Shown: positions 11,610-24,093, counted from the stretch's first letter. The stretch is 64,000 bases of DNA from Labia minor (GCA_963082975.1 OY720349.1:67206501-67270500), one strand, 5' to 3'. Numbers and translations: made by a program. The notes: a model not told the origin generated them from the sequence alone.

Positions 11610-13890
11610 ATAACAACCCGGTGGTTTAGACAAATAACAAGTTATTTATTGTATTTAAAGAATGATCAGGACAAGCAGGTGGTTAATTAAATAAGAGGGA
11701 AAACTCAGCCAATATACCGATTTTCAAGTTTATTTAAGAGATTTATAAAAAATTATTACCTACTTTTTTTATTAGAAGTCTCGCGAGATAGAAATGGCGG
11801 CCAAAAATCTGAAAAAAGAAAAAAATAAGTAGAATAAATTATTATTTTATAATATGTAATATACAGAAAATAATATTTAATAGAATTAAAAATATTTAAT
11901 TTAAGTTATTAATGAACAAATAATATTAACTTTATACAAAATTGGTAATTTATTTAATGTATAATTATTTAATTTTATTTATTTTGAGAAAAATATAATA
12001 GTTTCAATAATTAATGAATTAAAGTTTATAAACACATATTAGCAAATTTTGAAAAGAAGAACCGAAATATTAATGCTTAAAAGAGTTAAGTATATAAAGA
12101 AGTCAGGAGATGACATAAAAATACTCACAGAATGATGACCTTAACTACTCTACTATTATAATTTTTATTAGCAGGGATTTTATTTTTTAAAATATTCTCT
12201 GAAGTATAATAACAAGTTCAATTCAAAATTGATTTTTAAATATTTTTAAATTTACAAAATTAATTATTACATATACAATAAAAAATTAGATATTTAATTG
12301 TAAAAAATAAGATTAATGAGAATTGTATTTTTCATTCAAGAAACTTATTTGAATGAATTATTACTAAATACTTTTAAAGTTTTAAAAATTCTTTATTAAA
12401 TATTAGATAATATTTTGAATTAGAGTTAGAAAAAAAATAGTTAAATTTTTTTTTTTACTATTGTAAACATGTATTAATTTATATAAAAGTGTTAATATTT
12501 CTGTTGAGTTGATTGTTCTTCTATTATCTAAGGTTATTGGAATTCTAATTTAAATGCAAATTCGTTAGGAAAATCTATTCCATGTTTGCAACAGGTCCCC
12601 TTTCCAAACCGACTTAAAACTCCATTGATAAGATGTATCACTTTTCTTTCCATTTTTAAATTAAATTATATTCAATGCATAATCAATAAATCGTAAAAAA
12701 AATGTTGAAATATTTATTACGTTTGGTTATTTCCTTTCATTAATTAATTAAATATATATTCTAATATATATTTATATAAAATAAACAACCCAATACCTCA
12801 AAAAATTGTATGGTACAAGACTTAACATAATTAATGGAATAAATCTAATAAGTTTATAATAAAATAAAAATATTGATAAAATATATCCGATCCGATTAAC
12901 CTTAAATAGAAATAACATATATTTATTAAATAAATTGTGATTATTTCGTACTTTGATTTATGTGTATATATTTTATATGTTATGTGGACTATATTTTACA
13001 TTTAAAAAAAATTCAAATCTGTTATAGTCGAATTTTTTGTTAGAATCTACTGACGTAATGCTTAAATTTTCAATCTTTAGTTTATTAGTTTAAAGACTTT
13101 TATATAGTTTTGTTTTGAAATTTTCATAAAAATCATAAATAACATGTTTAATATTTAAATTAACTTATTTTTCTTAAATTTATTTCATATAAATATTTAA
13201 TATATTAGCACATACCTACATACTTAAAAAAAATATTGATAAAGTAAATTCAAACTTTAATTATAATATACTTTCATAATAAGTATTTATAATGATGGTG
13301 TCTTTATAAAAATGTTTGATAATTAAATGGATAATAGAAAAATTTAAATAAATGAGATAAGAGGATATTGGGGTAAAACGATCTCCATGTACATCTACGT
13401 TGGGGAGTTTGAATGAGTGTAATTAATGCAGGATTTCTGAATAAAATAAAAAGGAAAAAACTGTTCATTCAAGTGGGGAGGTAAATAATTTAGTTATTTG
13501 TGGTGTTTTTTTTAACATCTTTGCCATGCAAAAAGGTCAAAGAAATAAATTAAAATCAGAGAAAAAAAGATAATTAAAAAATAACAAATAACAGTCAATT
13601 GTGTGCCTAACTTTATTCTAAAATATTAAATTGAAGGAAAATATTTTTTCATTTAATTAATAAAGTAGGTACCTGGTCATTAAAAAAAATTATTTCTTAT
13701 TATCGGGTTTTTGACTGATAATATTAATATCTTGTTCACCGAGCCGCCCCTCTCGGTACTTTAAAAAACTTATTCCTTTATGAAATCAGAATATTTAAGA
13801 TTAAGATAATTATTTACAATAAATAAACGACAAAATATATTAAACAATTTCAAATAATTAAACGTTCATACAGAAAAGTATGGCCTTTGG
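11610..13890. other. Gene-free AT-rich stretch
   Basis: No coding frame, RNA gene or bounded repeat is recognisable here beyond runs of A and T. Confidence 0.6.
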
Positions 13891-14147
13891 ATATATCATA
13901 ATAAATATTTCGTAATTTGATTACAAATCATTATTAAAATAAATATTTTTATAATTTTATTTTATTTATAATATTTTGTATTTAAGGAAGCGCTGTGTCT
14001 GTGTGTGTGTCCGGCGCTTTTTTATTATTAAAATTCCTATTTTAAATTAAGAAAAAGATTTTTCTTTATAAAAATTATCTATGGTGTGAATTTCAAAAAA
14101 ATCCTTAGAGCGGTTTAATATCTCAAAAATACAAATATATATAACGG

Positions 14148-14262
14148 TTGGGGCAAAAGTCCCGCTACCATTTTGAATATGTGCCATCTTGGTTATGTGA
14201 TATTTAGATCAGTTTCACTTTAAGCATTGTGTTGTGTAGACGCCCCAGTTTTATAATATATC
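14148..14262 (+). mobile_element. Mariner-like terminal fragment
   Basis: It begins TAACGGTTGGGGCAAAAGTC after TATATA and continues with GCTACCATTTTG. This resembles the outer end of a mariner element. Only the terminus is present. Confidence 0.4.
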
Positions 14263-14427
14263 CAGTGACGGACTAAGGCTAAAGTGGGCCCTAGGCAACA
14301 TTGTATTCCAGACCTATCGGGAAAAAAATTTTCCTTTTTTTTTTTTTTTTTTTTTTTAAGCGAGCCACGGTTTGTCCACCGTACGAGCCCTTGATACGTA
14401 ATTTTCGGGTCCCTGAAGCCGCCCCTG
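14263..14427. mobile_element. hAT-type MITE, 165 bp
   Basis: It starts CAGTGACGG and ends CCGCCCCTG. The flanks AATATATC (14255-14262) and AATATACC (14428-14435) match at 7 of 8 positions, as expected of an aged hAT duplication. It contains a long T run and GGGCCC-rich segments, and has no coding capacity. Confidence 0.65.
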
Positions 14428-14801
14428 AATATACCCTATACAATTTTTGCTAGTATAATAAGATAAGATAAGATTAAAAAAAAAATTAATTTCATTCACA
14501 AACATATCATCAGATCATGCTATGGCAATTCATATCTCTCTCCTCATAACCATAAAAAAAAACCTCTGACGCAAGGACAACGCCTATCAAGCCGGTTCTA
14601 TCAATGAAGTGTCCTATGATCAGTAGAACGGGTCCTCTCAACCTTTACCTTGATTTTCTTGAACGGAGGCGCTATCAAGTAGCTTTTTCCCAATGTTGTT
14701 CCCGAAGGCTGGGTTGCCTCCGTCCCAGAGACCCCAGCTAGGGAAATTCAGGGTTCAAGTCCCGAGCCTGGCAAGGGTATTATAATGGTATGGTTTAGGA
14801 T

Positions 14802-14926
14802 GGAATTCATAATCGAATCTTATATTAAATCATCTTAACTAGTCTTAAGATGTCATCTAGATTCATAATCACTATCACTACGGTACTTAAAATGTTATTT
14901 AATATAAGACTTTTACTATGAATTCC
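14802..14926. repeat. Imperfect inverted repeat
   Basis: GGAATTCAT...TCTTATATTAAAT at 14802-14830 is the reverse complement, with mismatches, of 14897-14926. The centre is about 66 bases. It could be a small MITE; no target duplication was seen. Confidence 0.45.
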
Positions 14927-14943
14927 TTCCTATGAATCTAGAG

Positions 14944-15110
14944 CAGGGGTCGGCAACCTTTATCAATAGTCAGTAGGCACATTTCTGAGAAATAATATAA
15001 CATGGGTGGGCACACAGGTTGACCTATCCTTAAAAAATTATGATAAATTATGGTTGGAGAACATTATGGAACTTACATGAGACATGACAAATGTTTATTA
15101 AAATATCAAT
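14944..15110. mobile_element. hAT-like terminus
   Basis: The block begins CAGGGGTCGGCAACCTTTAT, a very typical hAT (Charlie-like) start, followed by a 'GGGCACACAGG' motif. The other end is not identifiable. Confidence 0.5.
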
Positions 15111-16392
15111 TTTTAAGAATAATATTATTATTGATGATTCATAAACATGTTTGCTTCTCTTTAAAATAATAGAACTATTTATTAAATTCTTGTTTATACA
15201 TTTCATCATCTATTTATACTACATTAGAAGATGCTGAATGATTAAACAATGTTACTTGTGCAGGTAGTGAACAAACACTCCCTAATGATCATAATTTTCG
15301 AAACATCCGAATAACAATTCGGACAAATAGAATATAATTTATTAATTTAAAAGAATCTTATAAACTGAATCTAATTTTCTGCTTTTCTTCTGAATTTCTT
15401 CACATTTAGCGTACCTGACAAGAATCGTTTCTCTTGAAAAGACCCAATAAAAAAAATCTCGCATTTACTTTAAGTTTCGATTAAAAGTTAAAAAAAGAGA
15501 ATTAAATTAAACCGAGCTGTAAAAAGAATTCTTTAAGTGCAAGGATATAAGTTAACAGGAAAACAAAGACCATGGGTTGGTTTTATTTTTTTATTCTCTT
15601 TTCTTCTCTTTCTGCTACCCCAAGGGATTTTGAGAAAATAATTATCTTTTGGGAACACTTAAAAACCGAGAAGGAGATAAAAATAGAATTAAATGTATAT
15701 AATAAGTGATATTTTTCTATATTTATTTTTCTTTAGAAATAAATATTCATTCATTTATACATAATAATATAAATGATCATTATAATATTACGATTGTATT
15801 ATAATTATATATATTAGTTTATCGTTGAATACATATGTATATTAGAAATTTGAAAAGATATTAAGATAAAAAAACAATAAATATAAAGGACCCATACGCA
15901 TATAATATAAAGAAATTGGGTGGAGATAGTTAGTTAGTTCATGATTGATTTTATATAAGATTATTACCTGAATCAATCAAATCAATTTTCAATTTATCGA
16001 CATCCCCCCTACTCCTCTCTTCAGTATCCAATAATAAATGAATTTAATGGAAAAATTAATCTTTAAATTCTTTTCATTTCAAAACCATTTGAAACCGATT
16101 TCTAAACCACTTTGATTATTGCAATCTTGAAATTGATGCCTTTTGTGAGAATTGGAATATCTTATGGATTTATATATGGAAAAACAATTAAAGTGTTTTT
16201 ATCATAATTTAAAATCTATATAGATCAATTTTTCACTCCAATATATTGATTTTATAAACTTCTTATAAAAAATCAAAATTAAAAAGAAATTCCTACAAAA
16301 ATAATTTCTGTTAATATATTAATAATAAGTACCTGGAACACCGAGATATCGCTCTACCCTTTAAAAAATATTGATATACAATTCTTTAATTA
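15111..16392. other. Gene-free stretch
   Basis: There is no recognisable gene or bounded repeat. The small pyrimidine-rich patch near 15590-15620 carries no motif I recognise. Confidence 0.55.
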
Positions 16393-16866
16393 TTTATTAC
16401 AATTATTAAATGTTACATCATTGCATCAATCTGATTAAAATGAATGGAACTTGGGGTCCTCAATAATATTTTTTTTTCTGAAAGATTAATAAATATATTT
16501 CGTAATTAAATATATTTCGTAATCTAATATATTATTAAAATAAATATTTTTAATTTTATTTCGAAATTAAATAAAAAATTTTAAAATATTTTAAATATAA
16601 GAAAATATTAATACATTTTCAATTAAAAAAGAATGGCAAGAGGCAAATATGGATGACTTAATTAGTGACATCATATAAATTTAAATTAAGAAAAACTAAT
16701 TAAGATGATTTTTCTCCAGGCTGAAACCAATACAGATCGATTTGCCTTTATAAAATATTATGGTGTGAATTTCAAAAAATTCCTTCGGGACGTTAATTAA
16801 TAAATTAATCTAAAAATATACAAATATATATATACAATTTTTGCTAATATAATAAGATAAGTTAAT
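16393..16866 (-). repeat. Family Z copy
   Basis: It shares the GCATCAATCTGATTAAAAT phrase with 1-50 and 850-898. Its right edge carries the 'acaatttttgctaatataataag' motif typical of family Z. An internal block at about 16655-16720 also resembles the segment of family X around its paired TGACGTCA sites, but both sites are mutated here. Confidence 0.5.
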
Positions 16867-16929
16867 AATAACTGATAAATTGATAAAATAAATTGATATG
16901 AATAAATAATTACAATATATTTTTAAAAA

Positions 16930-18260
16930 TATGTTTTTTTTTTAATAGATAGAGAGAGAGAGAGAGTGATTGAAAAGGAAGGTTTTGATGTATAATAACA
17001 GAATTTATCCACTATTTAATTATGCATAATGTTTTCATTCAAAGATAGCTCGGTGTCCCAGGTATATATTTTATATCAACAGGCCTACTTTTCTGTTTGT
17101 ATGTTATTATTTGAATGGCGATTCGGTGAATCAGGTATTAATATTATCAGCCAAACCCAATAATAATAATAATAATTAATTCGGAGTCCCGGTACTACAA
17201 TACAATGGGTACAATATAATTCAATTTACATTTGAAAAGTTAATTTCTTTTTTTAATTTTTTTCTTAAATTAATCTAAAGAAAAAAAATATTTAAATTTA
17301 CACAATTAAACTTAATAATAAACAAAAGTGAAATATTAAGATTTTTTTCTATTACTCTTAATTTTTATTTTTATTTTTTTTTTTTTATTTTTTTAATTAA
17401 TTTTCAATTTTCTTGTAACATTTTCAAAACCGTCAAAATGTAAACGGATGTAATTATGTCAAAGGTAGATTTATTTCAAATTAGTTTCAATCTGGTTGAG
17501 ATCTTCCTCCTACTCACTCTCCCTCTCTCATTTTCTCCCTCTCTTCCTTCCACCTTTTACGCTCTTATTCACTCGTCAACGTTCACAGACATCCACACCT
17601 CCGTCAACCTACATTTTTAGACCACCAAGATTGGATAAAATAAAATGAGTTTTAAATTTACTTTTATTTTTTTTATAAAGCTTTGCACATTAATAATTGT
17701 ACTTTCTACCGATGTATCATATTCCATTTTATTCTATGTACTAGATGAAAAAAAAAAATAAATCTTATTATTATATCATATTTTAACATTTGATTTTTAA
17801 ATTTTGAATTCTTATATTCATATACCAATAATAATATTATACAAAAACAAAAAATATCTTTGGATAAAATCTACAAAATTAAAATTGAAATAATTTGATA
17901 AATAAACTTATTTTTGTATTGTATTTCCTACCAAAAAAATTTTCATATTTTAAAATAAAATCGTAAAAGTGAATTGATGAAGGATTTAAACACGTACCAT
18001 AATTTATTTATAAGATATTTTTTTTTAAATAAAAAGTCAAATAAAGCAAATGAAATTGTAAAATTGAAACAGTTTATTAAAAAGAAAAGCATGGCGGAAA
18101 TTAAAACTTTCATTTCATTATTTATTATTATTAAATATATTTTAATATTATTGCATTTTTTTATTTCTTTTATTTTATTATGTGTTTGCATTTATTCTAA
18201 TCATTTATTCACTTTAAAAAGGCATTTATTCAGAAAAATGGGTACAATACGAATATTTAT
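16930..18260. other. Gene-free stretch with microsatellite and poly-A/T tracts
   Basis: It holds an (AG)n run near 16957-16972, a (TAA)n run near 17157-17180 and a pyrimidine-rich patch at 17505-17560. Two overlapping opposite frames near 17943-18408 are low-complexity and rich in F, I, K and L. I regard them as chance products of AT-rich DNA. Confidence 0.55.
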
Positions 18261-18284
18261 CATCAAAAATGATTTTATTTTTTT

Positions 18285-18720
18285 TTTTTTTCAAAGTATT
18301 CCCCAGCATGATTTATACACTTTTACATGCGCTCAAACCAATTGTCGGAATACTTTTTCCACTCCTATTAAGAGACACCTCCAAAACATGGTTTTTGAAC
18401 TCCTTTGAACTTCTTCGAAGACCCACAAGGTCGATTGCCGTTTTAGATCTTTGATTTGTCACCTATTGGGACGATCTTATAGACGTCTTTTGAAGCACCG
18501 TACGGCATCAATGTTGAATTCGTCTTTGAGCGAGTGTCTGCCACGAATGAATTCCCGTTTTTCACAGTGCTATTGGCTGGTGCTTAAGCTCATCAATGCA
18601 CTCTTGTCGTGATAATCCACGTGAAAAATTGTGAAAAATGATCGCGCGAGTTTTTTTGTCAAATTGATTTTTTCAAGTCACTGTAAACAACACAAATGAT
18701 GGTCGTACGTCAAAACGTTC
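18285..18720 (-). pseudogene. Mariner transposase relic, internally deleted
   Basis: Minus-strand frames give QECIDELKHQPIA, GASKDVYKIV.IGDKS, SSKEFKNHVLEVSLNRSGKS and a C-terminal CWGIL segment. These match, in order, the N-terminal helix-turn-helix region, the region around the first catalytic Asp (TGDES in intact enzymes) and the C-terminus of an irritans-type mariner transposase. The segments lie in different frames with the intervening parts deleted, so the copy is dead. It is a different mariner lineage from the relic at 4411-4965. Confidence 0.65.
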
Positions 18721-19054
18721 CGAGTACGTTTATGCTAAAAAATGTCAAACTTTCCAATGGAAATGTCAAAAAAATAAATATTCGCATTTTAATTATTATT
18801 CTAGAAATATATATAGCAACAAAATTATCAAAATATAAACGTGAGAAATTGAAATTTTATATTTTAAAATATTCACATACGGGTTTTAAAATTACCTCGC
18901 ATTACTGACCACTGTTCTAGAGAAATATTTTTCCTTAATGTCAAAATTCCATAATTCAAATAATAGAATAAAATAATAAAATTCCCGATATAATAATAAT
19001 CATTGTTAGTCAAAAAATGTCATATAAAGCTTTGAAAAATATAAGTATAAAGGA

Positions 19055-19250
19055 AAAAATGTGTATTTTCGTACAAATATATATATAATAATAAAAGCAA
19101 GTGTAATGTGTCTGCCTGTCTGCCTGTCTGTCTGTCTGACCGAGCTCTCCAGCCATATCTATCGCACGCAGGGACCTGGAATTTTTTACACGGAAGCACA
19201 AAGTGGCTGGCCACCAGACCTCGAAGCCCGATTTTCGATTTTTTAATTAG
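19055..19250 (+). repeat. Repeat with a (CTGTCTGC)n-type run; possible Helitron start
   Basis: A TATATATA-AATAAAAGCAAG start leads into repeated CTGCCTGTCTGTC units and then CGAGCTCTCC. This layout is common at Helitron 5' ends. The canonical TC dinucleotide is absent and no partner end was assigned, so the class is uncertain. Confidence 0.35.
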
Positions 19251-19329
19251 AAAAATTTTAAAAAAATTATAAAGAATATATTATAGGCGGGTAGTGGAAA
19301 TTATGTAGAACAAAAGTATGTCAATAGAG

Positions 19330-19400
19330 GCGCTGGTGGCGATAATTTGGCGGTAATTTAAATTCTGAGCAATGTGCAGATAAAAATCTTTTTATATATC
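19330..19400 (-). mobile_element. Helitron 5'-end remnant (subfamily Y)
   Basis: On the minus strand it reads a TATATAAAAAG stretch, then CTGCACATTGCTCAGAATTT. This is the 5' phrase of the Helitrons at 50694 and 54871. Only about 70 bp are preserved. Confidence 0.55.
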
Positions 19401-19409
19401 TATTGATAT

Positions 19410-19568
19410 TTACAATATCTCAATTGATCTTATTGGCCTTTTAAACTTTGAAAACATTCACATTACGGCTATAATTTAATACTATTAATTTTTAAGATTA
19501 TGTGAGTAAATTATTTTAATTAAGAAAATTTGATCTCATAATTGGATTTTCACGTAAGATTTTAATAT
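19410..19568 (+). repeat. Block shared, inverted, with 26448-26600
   Basis: This roughly 150-bp segment, containing 'cattcacattacggctataa' and 'ttggattttcacgtaaga', is repeated in reverse orientation at 26448-26600. In both places it lies between a Helitron Y end and a LINE-C fragment, so the two loci descend from one composite. Confidence 0.7.
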
Positions 19569-19580
19569 ATAATATATTTT

Positions 19581-20231
19581 TACCGACCGACGATAGTAAG
19601 GGAGGTATTGTTTTCACACCAAATTTCACATGTGGAGATTTTTACATATCTCCACGAATCATGCATTTTCTAAACAGAAAAAAAATTTTTTAGCATGATG
19701 TCTGTCCGTCCGTCTGTCTGTCCGTCCGTCTGTCTGTCCGTCTGTCCGTCCGTATAGATGTGTGCAGCCTGAACGGCTCAACCGATTTTGATGAAATTTG
19801 GTATATTTACTTAATGCATCAGTGGGATGAATTGATCAACTTTTGGTGTATATCCGGAAACCGGAAGTGGTAATATTAGCGATCGACGATAGGAAGGAAA
19901 GGGTTATTTTCACACCAAATTTCACATGAGGAGATTTTTTTATATATCACCACGAATCATGCACTTTGTATTGGTTTTATCCTCGGGAAAATCATATTTA
20001 TTAGTTTTTTCTTGATTTAAAATTATATGACGTCATCCAGCCATTCATGACGTCACAGCCTGGTCTTACATATATATTATAAATAAAATAAAATTAAAAA
20101 TATTTATGTTATATTCATATTTGTTTTTTATTACATTAATAGATATATTAAAATTATTTGAAATTGTTTCTGTAGCTGGAAATTAATTTTTCAAACCGTC
20201 GGTCGGTTCGGAACTGGCCACAGGTCAACTT
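19581..20231 (+). mobile_element. Family X element, full-length copy
   Basis: A repeat of about 650 bp starts ACCGACCGACGATAG and ends GGCCACAGGTCAACTT. It contains a (GTCCGTCTGTCC)-type run at 19697-19753, an 85-bp module repeated twice (about 19585-19670 and 19880-19975) and two TGACGTCA palindromes at 20028 and 20048. The inverted paralogous locus at 26350-26450 lacks it, so the ends can be read against an empty site. The motif ACCGACCGAC recurs inverted about 30 bp inside the right end. No coding capacity is seen. The superfamily is unknown to me. Confidence 0.75.
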
Positions 20232-20239
20232 ATTTAATA

Positions 20240-20876
20240 TTATTTTTATAGTAGTTTAGTGTTATGCTAATTTTATATTTTATTTTTATTTTGTTTACTT
20301 TGATTTTTTTTTAAATAAATTAATAACATTTAAAGTAGCATAAAAAAATTAATCGAGGCAGAAAAATTGATGGGGTTTGAAATTAATAGTGGTAAGACAA
20401 AATAATTAGTATCAGAGCGAATAATATTTGCAAAGAATTTAAATCGAGGTTGAAATCGGGAAATTATTATCAAAGGGGATCAAAATTATTAAATTATTAA
20501 TTGTATTATATGGGTGGGAGGCATGGTCTATAACCCTGGGAGATGAGAGTAGATTCAGAGTATTTGAGAATAGGATTCTTCCCAGCATTTATGGGTCAAA
20601 GAAAGATGAGGACACCGAGGAATGGCGGAGACTGCATAACAAGGAATTGCATGACCTCTATGCATATCTAGATATAGGTCATAAAATAGAGAAGGCTGGG
20701 ATCGGCAGGGCACATGGCTAGAATGGGAGAGGAAAAATATATTGGTGGGGAGTTCGATTGGAAAACGTCCGTGTGGAAGACCAATTGGGAACAGGGTGGA
20801 CAATGTAGGAACGAACGTGAGAGAGATGGGACAGGGTAGGAGTTAGATGGTTATAGCTCAGAATAGGGACATTCGG
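20240..20876 (+). pseudogene. LINE-C fragment (end of RT to C-terminus)
   Basis: The frame reads KKLIEAEKLMGFEINSGKTK from 20340, as found just after the catalytic double-Asp of non-LTR reverse transcriptases. It continues through the GGMVYNPGR equivalent of YGCEAW, the VFENRILPSIYGSKKDEDTE block, EWRRLHNKELHDLYAYLDI and GRAHG, to EREMGQ. Several stops and frameshifts are present. The 3' end runs directly into a Helitron 3' terminus. Confidence 0.75.
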
Positions 20877-20940
20877 GGGGTACAGGGGGCGGAGCCCCCG
20901 TCTAGATGCGAAGAGCGACGAAGGAGCTCTGAGCAGCTAG
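20877..20940 (+). mobile_element. Helitron 3' terminus
   Basis: A GGGGGCGGAGCCCCC palindrome is followed by a GAGCGACGAAGGAGCTC hairpin and GAGCAGCTAG, with T as the next base. This is the classic Helitron 3' end (hairpin then CTAG, inserted before T). Matching termini occur at 36308, 56293 and, on the minus strand, 44388. A 5' partner for this end was not fixed. Confidence 0.8.
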
Positions 20941-21206
20941 TATATATATATATATATATTTATTTATCATTTCCCTGGGTTGATTTAAATTATATTATAA
21001 GCAAGAAAATAAAAACATAAGGTTTGATAATTTTTTTTTGTTCTTTTATTTTAAAGAAAATAATAAAAATCAATTAAAATATAAATTGTAATTTCTAAAG
21101 AAAATTAAATAGGCTTATATATTTTCATAAAAAATTAAAAAATATATTAGAAGAAAAAGGATAAATTAACTAATATATATTTAAGGTTTTATTTGTCTTA
21201 TCTTTT

Positions 21207-21472
21207 TACCAACCGACGTTAGGAAGGGAAGGATTATTTTCACACCAAATTTCACATGAGGGGAATTTTTACATACGAATCATGCATTTTGTTAACAGTA
21301 AAAAGTATTTTTAGTATGATATCTGTCCGTCCGTCCGTCTGTCCATTGTGTGTCCGTATAGACGTGTATAGCTTGAACGGCTCAACAGATTTTGATAATT
21401 TGATAATTTACTTAATGCATAAGTTCCATGAATTCATTAACTTTTGGTGTATATCCGGTAACTGAAAGTGGT
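21207..21472 (+). repeat. Family X fragment
   Basis: It matches the left half of family X (ACCGACG start, GTCCGTCCGTCTGTCC run, and the 'cttttggtgtatatccggtaac' phrase), with one inner deletion at about 21270. The right half is absent. Confidence 0.75.
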
Positions 21473-22079
21473 AGTTTACAAAGCATTAATTTTATATTCA
21501 TTGTCGGAAAATATTTCACGTAAAATATAGTAGTAATTAATAATTGAATAATTAAACTAAAAATAAAAACCAAGATAATTTAATTTAATCATTTTAATTC
21601 GAGTTTTAAAATAATAATAAATAAAAAAAAAATAAAAAAAAATTTATTTGTAGGAGTATAATTTTTGATCGACTTTTTTAAACCCAAAGGAGAAATATAT
21701 AATAGTTATTTCAGTGTCGCAAAAACAAAAAGCAAAAAAAAAACTTTTCTCTCCCATTTTGAGTTAACAAGATTCCGTTTGAATGAGGAAAAAAATGTCC
21801 AAGGCTGCGGCAGTGAATATTTTTCTCTCTTGGGTTTTCAAAGAAAGATATTTACGTTTAACTTCTTCCCATGACAGCCCCCATCTTTTTATTATATTAT
21901 CCTAAACAATATTCTTGAGATTTATTTTTATTTCTTTACATTTGAAAATTTCATTTTATTTCTGATTGTCGTACGCGTAGTTTTATTTTGTTATTATTTT
22001 ATTTTATAAATATTATTAATAAAGTACATAATATACCATATGTATATACGAGTTTAGAACTAATCAAACGAATCGAAAT

Positions 22080-22300
22080 GTTATATATCTATTTGGATAG
22101 AAAAATGGATCCAGTTCAAAAAAAAAACTAGCACACGTACAATTTTCGTCAATAAATCCGTGACCTTGTTTAATGAAATACAGGTTTTTGGATATAAAAT
22201 TATTTTATTTTTCAATGTGGTCTCCTTTGAGCTCTATACACCACTTTCCTCAATTTTTTTTCCCCTCCCAAAAAATAAGATTTGTCGAGGTCATCTTTTG
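22080..22300 (-). pseudogene. Mariner 3'-end relic
   Basis: Minus-strand reading gives SSKETTLKNKIILYPKTCIS, then LNKVTDLLT. Mariner transposase genes typically end in such a sequence, and the element ends soon after. A similar tail lies at 56410-56515 on the plus strand. Only this 3' part survives. Confidence 0.5.
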
Positions 22301-22753
22301 TGCCGATTCACCCCGAGAAACTCACTGTTTTGGCATTAAAATCACCTAATATTTATTATTTTTTATATTTATTAATGTTTAATATCCTTTAATTCTCACG
22401 TACCATTTATAAGTATATTAAAAAATTCTAGTTATTATTTGAATTATCTATTAGAAAGTTTTTTTTTGTGGGGTCTAGTTTGTCAATTTCTTTTAAACCC
22501 TGAATTCCCGAGTTATTGAACAAGGACTCATAAGAGCTCATGTATTTTTGCATAACTTTAATTAATTATATCTCTTAAACGGTGTGGTAAAAAAATCAGA
22601 TTTTTTTATAGGTGTATTTATTTATAATCTTTCGAATAAATATAAAAAAATATAGGGTCAAGTTTAAGTCATTTGAGTAACAAACTACCTTAATTAATTT
22701 ATTTTAAGAAAAAAATTATATTAGTCACTAAGTTTATAAAATACATTATAAAT

Positions 22754-23410
22754 AAGTTGACCTGTGGCCAGGTCCGAACCGACCGACGGTTTGAAATAAA
22801 TTAATTTCCAGCTACAGAAACAATTTCAAATAATTTTAATATATCTATTAATGTAATAAAAAACAGATATGGATATAACATAAATATTTTTAATTTTATT
22901 TTATTTATAATATATAGCTGAAGTAGCCGGCATTGCCCGGCGTTGCCCGAGGCTGTGACGTCATGAAGGGCTGGGTGACGTCATATAATTTTAAATTAAG
23001 AAAAACATAATGAAGATGATTTTTCCCGAGGATAAAACCAATACATTCGTGGTGATATGTAAAAAAATCTCCTCATGTGAAATTTGGTGCGAAAATAACC
23101 CTTCCCTTCTTATCGTCGATCGCTAATACTACCACTTCCGGTTTCCGGATTTGCACCAAAAGTTGATCAATTCATCCCACTGATGCATTAAGTAAATATA
23201 CCAAATTTCATCAAAATCCGTTAAGCCGTTCAGGCTGTACACATCTATACGGACGGACAGACGGACAGACGGACAGACGGACGGACAGACATCATGCTAA
23301 AAATACTTTTTTCTGTTAAGAAAATGCATGATTCGTGGAGATATGTAAAAATCTCCACATGTGAAATTTGGTGTGAAAACAATACCTCCCTTACTATCGT
23401 CGGTCGGTAA
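22754..23410 (-). mobile_element. Family X element, full-length inverted copy
   Basis: Read on the minus strand it matches the 19581-20231 copy end to end, including both 85-bp modules and the paired TGACGTCA sites (22956 and 22976). It also carries an extra 'gccggcattgcccggcgttg' segment at about 22927-22947 between the outer third and the palindromes. That segment is missing from the other copies, so the family has at least two forms. Confidence 0.75.
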
Positions 23411-24093
23411 AAATTGAGATAATATTATAATTATTAAGTTATTAGTTTTTTCTAAATATATCTTAATTAATTTCGAACAAAAATGTTTATGGTCATAAAA
23501 TATTGATTTCTGTTAAGAGCATGAAGTAAGAGAGTCATTTAAGTTAGATTCCACCTGATTTTGTAAATATTGTTTTTTCGCTCAGGATGTGTTGATATTT
23601 CAACTATGGTAAGATTTTTTTCAAAATCCTCGACCTTTGCTATTTACTTGACACATCCACTTGCCCAAATACAGAAACCGTTAAGTATTTGAAAACCAAT
23701 TCTATTCTATTTTGTTCAATGTTTATCTTAACACTTGCTATGAATTCACCCACCATTTGAAAGCTATAAAAACAGAAAATAAAAAAAAATACATTTAAAA
23801 AATAATTGGATGCAATTTGTGGATTAATCAGTGCGGTACTGAACCACTTTTACCGAATCCAGGACATCTCCCAATTGGTTTCTTAATAAGTAATTTTTTA
23901 TTCACCTTTCGGCAACTTTCTCGATTCTATAATAAATCTTATCTTATTATAATAGTAAAAATTGTATGTTTATATATATGTTTGTTTATATATTTGTATA
24001 TTTTTGAGATATTTTATCCTGCTAAGATAAATCATTTTTACAAAGAAAATATAAATACAAAAAAATTGTATAAAATAATGTTTTTTTTCATGA
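23411..24093. other. No gene seen; partial family Z edge at 23936-24010
   Basis: The only recognisable part is a family Z edge (CTTATCTTATTAT... followed by TATATA and TTTTTGAGAT) on the plus strand. The short open frames here are low-complexity. Confidence 0.5.

Larger units (their letters stand above)
13895..14470 (-). repeat. Family Z copy with nested insertions
   Basis: The outer parts (13895-14147 and 14428-14470) match family Z, including the edge that reads TCTTATCTTATTATACTAGC on the minus strand. The middle is interrupted by a mariner-like end (14148-14262) and a hAT-type MITE (14263-14427). The 'tatacaatttttgctag' phrase resumes just after the MITE, which shows the order of insertion. 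Confidence 0.5.

Noticed and set aside
14560-14790. SINE with B box GGTTCAAGTCCC
   Set aside because: The B-box match is good, but no A box at the right distance and no second copy were found in the window.
17943-18408. Opposed open frames of 82 and 144 codons
   Set aside because: Both are dominated by F, I, K, L and N from A/T-rich DNA, overlap each other, and the right end enters a mariner relic.
19697-19753. CRISPR-like or satellite array of GTCCGTC units
   Set aside because: It is a short simple run inside every family X copy with variable length, without spacers.
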